Source: Heliopora coerulea (taxonomy: Eukaryota; Cnidaria; Anthozoa; Scleralcyonacea; Helioporidae). From it: a stretch of 64,000 nt of DNA. The notes under the pieces were generated by a model. That model was not told the origin of the DNA and did no database searches. It worked only from the letters and a program-made list of their open reading frames with translations. This document shows positions 13,217 to 26,000 of this stretch, piece after piece. Each line of letters begins with the position of its first letter. Within the stretch, counting starts at the first letter, position 1. The DNA lies in NCBI GenBank assembly GCA_030142905.1, contig JASJOG010000018.1:558001-622000 (forward strand), written 5' to 3'. A program made the position numbers and the translations under genes.

Positions 13217-13220
13217 AGCC

Positions 13221-15700
13221 ACTGCAAGGGAGAGGGCTATGAAAGTGGGCGGGACTAAAGTTCATGTTATTGTTTCAGAATTTCAAGGTCATGTAATCTT
13301 GAACCTGCACAGTCGGCTATTATCGTGTGCTTTCAAAACGATAAATTGTTAAGATATATTCTTTTAAAATATATACTAGACCAAAATTGTAGTCTTTACG
13401 GTTGTAGTAATAGTAGTCGGACTTCAAATGGAGCATTCTTCAAAATTCTGACAGTGACGAGGAGCGATAATGACTTCACTAAGGAAAGAAAACTTTGCGC
13501 AGGAGCCGTATTTAATTAAGGTTCCTTAACGAAACATGAGTTGTAGACGTTGATTTTCAACGTCAGATCGACCAAAATATTCAAATGTGCGAAATTCACT
13601 TCAAAACAAGATTACCGGGCGCAAGATCCAACCTTTTTTCTTGTTAAGCTAAAAGTTGAATTTTCGGCAAAGAAATTTCATTTGGGCAAAATGTCTGCAG
13701 GTGACGGGAAGGTCATTAGATATCCTATTTCTCTGTTAGATCCAAATTGTTTGACTCTTGCTACTGGTGCTATTCAAGCCGATAACCTACCTTCCGCATC
13801 ACACAATATACCTGTCCTGATCAGAAAACAAGACAAATAACTGAACGCGTGGCCGTAAACAGTATGACTGAAACGGAAACTAAACGTACGAGAAATTTAA
13901 ACCTTAAGAGCATTTAAGGCGAATGGACTTAAGTTAGGACAATGGATGAATCACTAGTCACAGTTAACTAGGATAACTTTGTAAGACAATAAACACGTTT
14001 TACCAAAGTTTCAATTCACGATCTACTCATTAAAGTTTCGTACCAGCATATTAGGTTGGAATCACTTCGCAAGTCATCCACGCTATGCGTAGAATGACCG
14101 ATCATTTCGGTTATTAAGCTTGTGTGATCTTGGTACCCTTGAGAGCTTTACCTTATGTTATGGTTTTCCTAAAGAAACTTCCAAGCGAGAACCGTCTTGG
14201 ACAGATTGGGATCTCAAACCACCGGGAAGAATATACTATTGCGCGGCTGGGAGTGCATCATTATATTTGTGAATCGAGAGTTGTCATCGAGGGACGGAGA
14301 TGCATGGAAGTTCAGGGAAAATATTAGTGAAAAAGAAATACATCAACTTATCCCTATATCTCATGCCATTAATTGCTTCAAATCATCTTTGAAAAACAGA
14401 ATTTGAGAAGAAGTGTGTGTATTGTTAAAATTGCGCATTTGTCAACCTTCGGTCTTAACATTTCGTCCCGCATTCTGAACACAAGAATTGCTTATTTCCA
14501 CTTATTTCTGCCAAATACTCGTGTACAACGGCTTCAAATTCATTAATGTAGTCTTCGTCAGCTTATGCCTCAACCAATTCAAGAATAATCTCATAATTTT
14601 CCACGATACTGCTTGGATTCGCTACGTACAGGTTCAACATCACGTGACGCTCAAAACCGGCAAGTTCAACATAAAACCGGAAGCTGTATTGTTCAGAGTG
14701 GAGTTTCACAGCCGTCTTCCTTCCAGTGGCTATGGTAGAATCATAAAACAGTTTAAACGCATTAAGAAGTTATGAGGTCAAGACACAGCTGTGTGGTAAT
14801 TATCTATTTTTGACTCTTGAATCAATCATGTTTATCCACCTCCAAAAAAATTACTTATGTATGCCAGAAGCGTGATTTCAGTGAGTAAAATGGGGGTGAG
14901 TTTTTGCCATGACAGAATCCATCGCATGGAAATCAAGTTTATACTCCCTATCACCGTATTTTAATTCCATAAGGATGTATTTTAAAACTATTCCATAAAT
15001 TTATTTCCTACTCTTGAATCTTTTCAATAATCCAACTCAATAAAATCACTGTTTTTTTTCTTAGAAGAAGGAAACCGTAGAAAATGAACCGAACGAAAGG
15101 GGGTGTGAGTTTTGGTCTTGACAGCACCAGTAGTAACGTCTGTCGGCTGGTTAACATAAACATGTTGTCCTGAAAAGAATTTTTCCAAAGCCTCCTATTG
15201 TACTTGGTAAAGCTCTTTAAAATGAAGGCTCGAACAAACACTTTCAATTCGTTATTTCAACGATCACTTGGGAACGAAGGCTTTTGAAACCTCGCCATGT
15301 TATCGATGAAATTATGAAACGTAACATTTATTTCGAAATTTCAGCCAACCCGAACTTATCTTATAGCCACTTACCTCTTGAACCAATCAAGCAGCATTAC
15401 TTATTTCCGTGTAAATGCCTGCGTCACGGAACACAATTACATTCGCAGTTTAGTACACCGTAATTTCCGCTTTTCGAAATTTCGGGCTGCAAGCAGGCTT
15501 ATAAAATCCGGGCGACTAGAACAAGCTTTCTCGCTCTGATTCGCAAAGAGTGAAGGGTATTATTCAGTTTCCGCACGCAGGATTGCACTTTGAGGTCTTT
15601 ACTCTTTCAATTTCCTGATTGGATTTATTTTGATAAATACAGGATAATTGTGACCATTGATTTACGGTGTAATTGACGTCATTCGGGGGATTATAAACTT
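13221..15700. other. Intergenic, nothing recognised
   Basis: Frames at 13325-13840, 14124-14775 and 15008-15247 show no motif I can name and no supporting splice structure. Confidence 0.5.
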
Positions 15701-15725
15701 AATTAATGCAAGTTGCTGATAGACC

Positions 15726-15732
15726 TATAAAT
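15726..15732 (+). promoter_or_regulatory. Putative TATA box of the tandem-exon gene
   Basis: TATAAAT lies 59 bp before the start codon. With usual spacing this puts transcription start near 15755 and gives a 5' leader of about 30 nt. A second TATA-like site (ATTATAAAC) lies near 15691. Confidence 0.45.
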
Positions 15733-15784
15733 TAAGGTGTTTAAGTGTACAAAGCTTCATTTGGAAGAAGGTTGCCAGTCAGGA

Positions 15785-15845
15785 ATGGATTTCCTTACCT
15801 CCATAGTGCTACGTTTGTTGTTCGTTAGTGTGTTATGTGATCGGG
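15785..15845 (+). CDS. Exon 1: start codon and signal peptide
   Basis: Twenty codons plus one base. A purine at -3 and G at +4 support this ATG. The product begins MDFLTSIVLRLLFVSVLC, a short N-region and hydrophobic core typical of a secretory signal. Cleavage is likely after the cysteine or just beyond. The donor is GG|GTATGT and the intron phase is 1, unlike all later introns. Confidence 0.75.
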
Positions 15846-18800
15846 GTATGTATTAATATCTTAGTTTCTTATCCAAGTTTTCATTAGTATGCAAACCCAT
15901 TATCCAACAAATGAAGAAAAAAAAAATAGATACGTGTACGTACATGCGTCTGCTGTTGTGAGGATGCGTTCAGCTGCGTAAGGAGGGCGCCTACCTGGCC
16001 ACGATATGGTTGGTCATGAACTTGCTCACGAAAATCAGTGGGCTTACAAACAAGGTAAATCAACCAAAATGGTGAAAATGACAGAGTACTGGAGGCGTGC
16101 CTTGGATAATAATCTAGTAATAAAAGAGGATTCTTTGGATTTTTTATTTTTGAATTGGGTTTGAATTTCGATGGATTTTTTAATCGGATTCGATCAAGTA
16201 TTGCATCAAGTATCGATAAAAAATTACAAGCCTCTTGGCATTGGTGTCGTAAAAATCGTCCTAAATCTCAGACGGGGAAATCAGAGCTTATGTCACTAAG
16301 TTGTAGATCTTTCATTGGCATGTTATTTTCAAATCCCCAAACAGTTCGGAAGACGTTGTTCCCAACTTTTTATTGAAAGATGCCAAACCTTGAAACGAGG
16401 CCTCTTTTGGCGGATGTTTTGACACTTCGTACGACAAAATGTGCACCGCGAGATTTTGAGCTCAGTTCTATTTCAAATGTGTTACTAAATGTTATAAAAT
16501 TCACAGTTTTGAAATTGACACTGTTTTTCAGGAGATCCTTCGCGCGAATTTAAAATTTCAGTGGAAAGAGTTTCTGACAATGGTTACAAGGTGTTAAATT
16601 TCATGGCCTTGTAATTTAACTTGTGTAGAGAGACTTATCGCTTCCTGTTCAGCAACACGTTCTGTAAGGTTTAAACAATCAGCTTTTGGATAAGAACTAA
16701 ACATTACTTGGCTTTTTTCCTTAAGCTCCTTTCCTTGAGTTCTTTACAAGCTCCTTCGTTTTTCTTGTCTGACAGAAAGATCATTTTTCATGTCCAACAG
16801 TTTGCTAAGTAGCTAAATATCTCCTTGTAGTCCTGTAATATGTAAATTTTTATTAAACTGTACTTATTACTATATTCGACAAATATTTGGCATATACACT
16901 CGAACAAAGAATCGAGATAGAAAGAATCACGTTTAAACACCAAATATTCGTTGAGTATACCCTACTCGCGTTGGCAAGCACCTTCGAAGCCCAGTTGGCA
17001 GAGCACTATACTTGATTCTCGGGGTCGCGGGCCTGATTTCCAGCATGAGAGCGTAGTGTTGCGTTTTTCACATGGGCCTCGGTAGAGTCTTCAAATGCAT
17101 GATTTTGACTCTCGAAAATTTCCTTCATCATATCATTATATTATGAAATGATAACTTCACAATTAATTGGTTAATTGTGAACTTATCGTTTCATAATACC
17201 CTGAGGATGATTCTGAAATATCATTATATATACTCCATTTCATGTGCTTTGTAATGTAGGCTAATCGATCAACGCCACAGTTATGACGTCATTGGGCCTT
17301 ACTCTGTTAGTACGACCAGTTTGTCATGGTCTGTCTGTGGCCGTATTAACGGGGTTTCACTGTATGTTATGTCGCCAGAACAAGATGGTGGTAACATGAT
17401 GCAACAAATTATTCATTCACTATTTGATACGTTTTTTACATGACTAGGGGAAAACCTGAAGAGACTTAGAATGGTCACAGTATTCTAAAGTGTTGTTCAT
17501 GAATTCAATGAAAATGTTGTTTCTGGATTTGGTTAATTTAATTCATTAGAGAACGCGATTCGAATATATCTAGTTAGATCTACGACGTCCTTCTGTTGTC
17601 TGACGTCAAATCGTAGTTCTGGCATGTGTGATGAGTGTATTCGTCACGGAGTTCCGTGTAAATTTTCCGTGATTGCACTGATTGGTCACTTCATACGTCG
17701 AAGCGCTCAACGAACTGCTTTTAAAGGCTGAGAGATCTTTTATACTTGAGATTAAACCAATAAAGAACAATTATTTTGTATCGTAAAATTATTTTCATAC
17801 GTATTTTTTTTAAAACTTTTAAAACAATTTTTTGGAACGCCGGCTGCAAGAAATGAGTCAAGAGTTCCTTTTGACGTCATAGACTCAATACGTTTGGCTT
17901 TGCTTTGTTTTTGCTGAGTCTATGACGTCAAAGCTCATATTTTAATTATTCTTGTCAAAGTACTAGTACCTGTCATTAATGAATTTTTCACATTTAAAAA
18001 TTTTTTTGAAAAATACCTAATGTTATCAACTGCTAAAATTTCATCTTTATACCTGTTTCCACAGCTGAAGTTGGTAATTTCGACAGTTTTCATCCTATAT
18101 TTTATCTTTTTTGGAGTCTAGTTTATAATTGGGGTATTTGTTATGCAACGTAGGTAGCGTTGAAAAAATAAATCATTGGGAAACGTAATCCAATAGTTAA
18201 TGGGATTTTCTTTTAACAAAACAACAGAAATTTGGCATAAAATAACCGTCTTTCCCTATTTTCCCCAAAGAAAACAGTTGAGTCATTCCATTTCAACTCC
18301 ACCAATCGCCCCGCTCCAACTTCACAGACTCAGCTGATTTTTGGTGTATTTACAGACCATAACATGATTAAACTGCACATGGATTTTTACCGGATGACAT
18401 TGAGTATCCTTTAAAATATGAGCGAAAAATCGTCAGCTCATAAAGAGCGGAAGTCACTATTTCAAGCGAATCTGAAATTTTCGCATAGTTCGTGCTTCAT
18501 CATTTCGTTAAGTACTGAACATATTCCGACCAAACTTTTTTCACCGGTAGACTAGGATGCAAAGTTTAGATGAAATCACGGCGGCATTCATTCAAAGTCT
18601 CAAGTATGCTGACTGGAACCAAAAAATGCTTGTTAAAGCAGTGACGCACATACGCACCCCAAGTAAATCCTTCCTTAGGATGAAGGTTCTGTTGGTAGAA
18701 CATCTTCTCTTCTTCCGATTATAAGAGTCAAAAAAGTTGGCTTGTTTATCAACAAAGAGGTTTGCTTGAGTGACCAGTGTAGGTTACACTATTAGTATGC

Positions 18801-20000
18801 TGAGTAGTGATATGCCAGATTTATTCTAAGTATGAAATACTGTGGCTTGTGGGTAACTCGATCCTTGTTTTACATTAACAGAACTTTTTTTTATTTTTGT
18901 TCTTACTATTTACAGGTAAGGCTGGTATTGTAAGTTACACCAGTACCAGTTGCCGGATTCCCATCCAACGATTGCCCAGTTACAATGTACTCGACGCTAA
19001 TCACGGGTCGTGGCCAACCAGCGGCTTTTGTCAAGCCATTAGCTCAAAACTACTGCAGACTAGTTCCTACGTTGTTACGGCCCAACTTTTTAACTACCAA
19101 GGTTGGAATGGTGTGAACAGCGGGCATCTTGGTATCATTTACAACGTCAAAGATTCAAGAAATTATGACTTTGTGTATTTCAGGTAGTAGTCATATTATT
19201 AGCACAATAAGCAATTCTATAAAATTGTCAAAAAATTAAATTTTTCCAGTTAATCTAACAATTATCAGAGAAATTGTAAGAGAAAGTAGTTATCCAAACT
19301 CTTTACAGGATTTATTTCCGTACTTATTCCACTTTCCATTGTTATATTTTGAAATAACGAACAGCTTATAATTTTTATCCGTGCAGGATGTAATTCTGTG
19401 TATTTTGGTGAAACTATCTGACATTTCTCCATTGAGTTCATGAGCATTTATCTACGGACAACACTTAAATAAATGTTCGTGAGCAGGAGTGGAGAAATGA
19501 ATTCGCATGTATCTGAATTATGCAGGAGTCTTCCAAATGAAAACTGTTTTACATATACATTTCTAAAATTTATTAAGAATTCATGAGGAAAATAAAGTTA
19601 CGTTAAACTGCATCCGTTGCCGGTGCCATGACAAAGTTCTTCCTCCAGCTCACCCTGTCCAACATAGCCATGCGAAGTTCATTTGCCTCCAACCCAGTGT
19701 CATTTTCAAGGACTTTCTTTAGCGTGATGTTTGGTCTCCCAACTCGTCTGCACACATCTGGTGTCCAAAGAAGAACTCTATGAGGAAAATAGAAAAGAAA
19801 ATCATAACCGTGTCGGGTCTTTTTATGTGATAAACACACATGTGACGGTACATGTGAAGAAGTTAATTTTGTTGGCTTAGAAAACAAATTTCCAAACTTT
19901 ATTCGCGAACTAGTGTACTAGAGAGGTTCAGTTTAGATTACTTCTAAAAAACTCGCAGTGCGTACTTGGTTTTTAAATATCCTGCTCGGGTTTTAAATAT

Positions 20001-20032
<32 letters not shown>

Positions 20033-23000
20033 CTGTATATTTATGTAACTAAAACTGCGAAAAAAGTAGTCTGAAGTTTTATTGAAAGCAAGCAGGAAAA
20101 ACTAAGATATTAATCTGATCGTTTGTGACAACTTCAAGGTGTACGTCAGAATTCTAAGCATATTCACCACCGTCAGGGGGACGGCTTCCCCCCTGCCCCC
20201 CATTTAGTACGTTACTAGGCTTTCCATGTTTATGCCACGCTTTGCGGAGAAAAAAACTTAAATTGTTGATAAATTCATATGAAAATTTAATTCCAGCCTG
20301 TCGTTATTTTACTAACAAGAGGAAATGAATACTGGAAGCTTAATTACTGCAAGCACTAAAATATTCTAATATGATAATGCAAAAAAAACCCCATATTCTT
20401 TACAAACCTCGCGAAGCATATTTTAGAGTGTGGGTGATGAAATCTTAAATGCCAACCAATCGATCATAGTTCCTCGCGTTGTGATAGATATAGATTACTT
20501 CATGGTTGGTGAGTTCGTACGATTTTTATTCACGAGTTGTGATTTATCACAACTCGTGAATAAAAATTGGACAAGCGAACCAACCATGAGGTAATTTGTT
20601 TATTATATGCGTACTGTGATCGAAAATTTTTTTATAACAAGTGATGGAGCAAACGCTCCTTCGAGCTCTTCTCCGCGACAAGTTGACGAAGTCGTATGTA
20701 GACAAGATAAAAGTTAGAAAATGTATTTATTTTTAACGATATTCTTAAAAGTTCACATGTTTAGCAGCAAGATAAGTATGAACACAACGTAATAAAAAAT
20801 GATATTTCAGAGCAAATAAAAAATTCAAACTGTAAAAGGTCGCATGAGCTGTGGCGGGAAAAGTCGATACGTTTTTCTCACTAGTGGCAAAATATCGTCT
20901 GGGGCTTCTGATTGGTTAGACATATTGTTCTCACTAGTAGGAAAAATCGTCTGACCAATCAGGATCGAACTTCACCTGAAAGAGATCACTATTTTTGCGC
21001 TTGCCGAGGAGTATATCACAGTACGTATATAATAAACCTAGTTCCTTGTCAACTAGATTCACAAATGCCGATTTCTGGTTTACATATGATTTTTTTTTTT
21101 GTATTTTGTTTTTTTTGGGGGGGTGCTTCACAGACTAAATTTTCAAACTATCACATATGTATTTGACTGTGGTGGTGACTGTGGTGGTATTAGCTCGTAC
21201 TGTACGCTTTGGAATAAATATACCAATTGCCTTTCCTAAAATTTAAGGTTTAATTGACAAAAATTCAAGAAGCCTGCGCATGATTGTCACAAATGTTTGA
21301 TTCCACCTTTCGTACTGTTTATATTTTACCTTAATCCTTATATATTACAGAGGGGAAAAATAAAATCACACTCAAACTACACTCGAAAAAGTATTGTTGA
21401 ATTCATTCATACAGGTAATGAATGTTCCTTTACAGTTTGTACATCCTTCCAATTTATTATCCCAGCCGCAGTCTCCTGACAGCTTCACAGACGAACTGAG
21501 GCTTGTGCCAATGTCGTTTTTTTGAGTCAATCAGAAAGAATTCACTAGATAATTTTGTTATTGCTCATCAAAACAACAGGGGAGTTACAGCCCCCAGAAC
21601 CCATGCTCTGCCGAGCCTGTTTTACATACATGTGAAAAGTTTGACACTTGATCCCCTTTTAAAGTACACGAAAAAGTCATCTCAGATATTGCTTATCACT
21701 AGGGTTAAGATTGTGATAAATTTCAATTTTGAGCCCATATCCACAATCACCAGTGCATTTGGACCATAGTCAAGAAATAAACTTGATATGCAAAAGATTT
21801 CGTTTTAAACAAATTGATGCAATTGGGGCCGTTCATTATGATACTAATGAATTTTCAGAAGAAATTGAACGACTACAAGTTCGATTTTGGTAAGAACTAA
21901 AAATTATTTTAACATTTTTAGGCCGCACACTTCAGCACAATGCTTCCAAACTGGTTACACATTAAATGGCGTTCCGACATTCAAAGGTGGAATATCGTCT
22001 GCATGTCCTGGTCAGAGTGCTCCTAAAGGTGGTCAGTGGTTTGACGTTCGTGTAGAAGTAAACGAGAAAAAGGCGAAGATATATTTGGCTGGAAAACTGG
22101 TGAGAGAGGTTACATCGCACTACCCGGCTAAAGGACAAGGAGGAGTTTTAGTAGCAAACGGATACAAGAACGTAGCGTATTTTAGAAATTTCGATATCAC
22201 TCATTATGAGGACGAGTATCTAGTGACGTCGTGTGTTGTGAAAACCAGCGGTATCTCTGGAAATCTTTTTGTGTTAGATGCCAACCATGGGAAATGGCCT
22301 GCGAACGGATTCTGCTCTGCCTTAAATGATAAGAAGATTCTTAACAGTAAACAATACGCCGTATCAGCAGAATTATTCAACAAGATTGGTTGGAATGGTA
22401 TCAATTCTGGACACCTTGGTCTTATTTATAATGCGATTGACGAGAAAAACTACGACTTTGTTTATTTCAGGTATTTCATATTATATTCCATTTTTTATAA
22501 AACAGTTGTTATTTTTGGAGCATGAGCTACTGAATAAAGGGCTGCGAGTTCAAGCAACATAATTTTAGTCAACTTTCAACTTCTTTCGACAATATCTGAC
22601 AAATTTCCCAAAGCTGCTGTTGTTGCACTAGTGTATCTATAAAGATTATGGAGGAGAATTAGCACGTCTCCACAATGTACTTTAAATCTACACGCACTAA
22701 ACTTATCTGAGGGTAATTCTGGTTAAAGTTTAGGTCATCTTCCACGGAAGCATCATTATCTGAGCCAATAACACTGAACTCTAACTCTTTACATTTTAGT
22801 TGGAACATTTTTTCCGATTTTTTTTTGTTAAATGCATTGTGAACAACCGTTATCTCACGGGAGTCGTGGTAAAGTCTTTGTCGAACTTATCCTGGTAAGG
22901 GAAGTCAGCTGCAAAGAAGTAGTCAATTATATTTATTGTAATCGGAATAGTATGCTTAAAAATAGAGAACCGTCAGTAGACCGTTAAAAACGGCGTCTGA

Positions 23001-26000
23001 CAAACGTGACAATGTGGTTTTGCTCGATCGAATTCTTCGTTGGATATCGATTACTTCACGTTCTTTGCCAGGAAGGCTTGTCATTAATGCCTTACGCGGG
23101 GTAACGACTCAAGACGATGTATCGCATGTAGATAAGAAAAAGCAACACTTAATAAATTAAATACCGGTAGACCAAGGAACATCCGTTAAATGGTCTTTAC
23201 ATTGTCACATTTCTTTACCGTGATAGACTTGTCTCAAGTTTTATCTGCATAAGGAGAAAATTTCGCTGTTGAAGGGTTTACATAAAAAAATTTAATTCCA
23301 GGCTTTCGTTATTAAGTTCAAGATCTGGTAGAACAAAAGGACGCTAATGGGCTAAATGGTAAACGTTTCATCATTTTCTAGGCCCCACACTTCAGCACAA
23401 TGCTTCCAAACTGGTTACACATTAAATGGCGTTCCGACATTCAAAGGTGGAATATCGTCTGCATGTCCTGGTCAGAGTGCTCCTAAAGGTGGTCAGTGGT
23501 TTGACGTTCGTGTAGAAGTTAACGAGAAAAAGGCGAAGATATATTTGGCTGGAAAACTGGTGAGAGAGGTTACAACGCACTACCCGGCTAAAGGACAAGG
23601 AGGAGTTTTAGTAGCAAACGGATACAAGAACGTAGCGTATTTTAGAAATTTCGATATCACTCATTATGAGGACGAGTATCTAGTGACGTCGTGTGTTGTG
23701 AAAACCAGCGGTATCTCTGGAAATCTTTTTGTGTTAGATGCCAACCATGGAAAATGGCCTGCGAACGGATTCTGCTCTGCCTTAAACGACAAGGTAACAT
23801 TAAACAGTAAACAATACGCCGTATAGGCAGAATTATTCAACAAGATTGGTTGGAATGGTATCAATTCTGGACACCTTGGTCTTATTTATAATGCGATTGA
23901 CGAGAAAAACTACGACTTTGTTTATTTCAGGTATTTCATATCATATTCCATTATTTATAAAACAGTTGTTATTTTTGGGGGGTGACCTACTGAATAAAAG
24001 GCTGCGAGTCCTAGCAATTAGATGTTTCAATATCTTTTTTCATGGGAAGCCTAAACTCTAAATCTTTACATTTTAGTTGGAAAGTTTTTTCCGATTTTTT
24101 TTTTGTTAAGAGCACAGTGAACAACCGTTGTTTCACCGGAGCTGGAGGTAAGGTCTCTGTCGAGCTTATCCTGGTAAGGGACGTCAACTGGAAGGAAGTA
24201 GTCAATTATATTTATTGTAATCAGAATACTATGCTTAAAAATAGAGAACCGTCAGTAGACCGTTAAAAACGGCATCTGACAAACGTGACAATGTGGTTTT
24301 GCTCGATCGAATTCTTCGTTGGTTATCGATTACTTCACGTTCTTTGCCAGGAAGGCCTGTCATTAATGCCTTACGCGGGGTAACGACTCAAGACGATGTA
24401 TCCCATTGCAGATAAGAAAAAGCAACACTTAATAAACTAAATACCGGTAGACCAAGGAACATCCGTTAAATGGTCTTTACATTGTCACATTTCTTTACCG
24501 TGATAGACTTGTCTCAAGTTTTATCTGCATAAGGAGAAAATTTCGCTGTTGAAGGGTTTACATAAAAAAAATTTTAATTCCACGCTTTCGTTATTGGGTT
24601 CACGATCTGGTAAAACAAAAGGACGCTAATGGGCTAAATGGTAAACGTTTCATCATTTTCTAGACCCCACACTTCAGCACAATGCTTCCAAACTGGTTAC
24701 ACATTAAATGGCGTTCCGACATTCAAAGGTGGAATATCGTCTGCATGTCCTGGTCAGAGTGCTCCTAAAGGTGGTCAGTGGTTTGACGTTCGTGTAGAAG
24801 TAAACGAGAAAAAGGCGAAGATATATTTGGCTGGAAAACTGGTGAGAGAGGTTACACCTCACTACCCGGCTAAAGGACAAGGAGGAGTTTTAGTAGCAAA
24901 CGGATACAAGAACGTAGCGTATTTTAGAAATTTCGATATCACTCATTATGAGGACGAGTATCTAGTGACGTCGTGTGTTGTGAAAACCAGCGGTATCTCT
25001 GGAAATCTTTTTGTGTTAGATGCCAACCATGGGAAATGGCCTACGGACGGATTCTGCTCTGCCTTAAACGACAAGGTAACATTAAACAGTAAACAATACG
25101 CTGTATCGGCAGAATTATTCAACAAAATCGGTTGGAATGGTATCAATTCTGGACACCTTGGTCTCCTTTATAACGCGATAGACGAGAAGAATTACGACTT
25201 CGTGTACTTCAGGTATTATAAATGATGTGTTGTTTTCAGTGTACAATTTTATTTCGTACAGTACAAAAGGAGATTTGCTGATAAAACTTGGAAAGTGAAA
25301 GTGAAAAATTCTAAAAATGAAAAATGCAAAATGAATTATTCATGTTTTTTTCACGATTGATAAAATCTCTTTATGCATCTAAGAAATAAATTATAGTGCA
25401 GAAAGCGCAATCCGTGTCACTCAATGATTTGACCATCTCATCGACGATCAGATGGTAAATAAGGTTAATCTGCCACATTTACCCCTAAAAAATCCGGTCT
25501 AACATTTTTAGGCCCCACACTTCAACGCAATGCTTCCAGACTGGTTACACGTTAAATGGTGTTCCAACATTCAAAGGTGGAATATCGTCTGCCTGTCCTG
25601 GTCAGAGTGCTCCTAAAGGTGGTCAGTGGTTTGACGTTCGTGTAGAAGTAAACGAGAAAAAGGCGAAGATATATTTGGCTGGAAAACTGGTGAGAGAGGT
25701 TACATCGCACTACCCGGCTAAAGGACAAGGAGGAGTTTTAGTAGCAAACGGATACAAGAACGTAGCGTATTTTAGAAATTTCGATATCACTCATTATGAG
25801 GACGAGTATCTAGTGACGTCGTGTGTTGTGAAAACCAGCGGTATCTCTGGAAATCTTTTTGTGTTAGATGCCAACCATGGGAAATGGCCTGCGAACGGAT
25901 TCTGCTCTGCCTTAAACGACAAGGTAACATTAAACAGTAAACAATACGCCGTATCGGCAGAATTATTCAACAAGATTGGTTGGAATGGTATCAATTCTGG

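Larger units (their letters stand above)
12190..13220 (-). mobile_element. 5'-truncated Penelope-like retroelement
   Basis: One minus-strand frame runs from about 13216 to 12367 with two in-frame stops (13183-13185 and 12925-12927). It resembles the C-terminal part of Penelope-like elements: the linker after the reverse transcriptase, then the GIY-YIG nuclease. After the coding part, about 180 bp of 3' region includes a hammerhead-like motif (12201-12256) and ends against the (AC)n microsatellite. The catalytic reverse-transcriptase core is absent, so the copy is dead. Confidence 0.85.
15846..18915 (+). other. Intron 1
   Basis: A 3070-bp intron, GTATGT to TTTACAG. It contains a decayed tRNA-like stretch (16985-17044), a short hairpin (17141-17196) and a palindrome with two TGACGTCA sites (17869-17932). 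No exon-like sequence was seen. Confidence 0.6.
19184..21921 (+). other. Intron 2
   Basis: 2738 bp. It holds a LINE tail (minus strand, 19603-19790), an (AT)n tract (20004-20032) and a perfect 21-bp-arm hairpin (20523-20566). No further exon was recognised. Confidence 0.6.
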
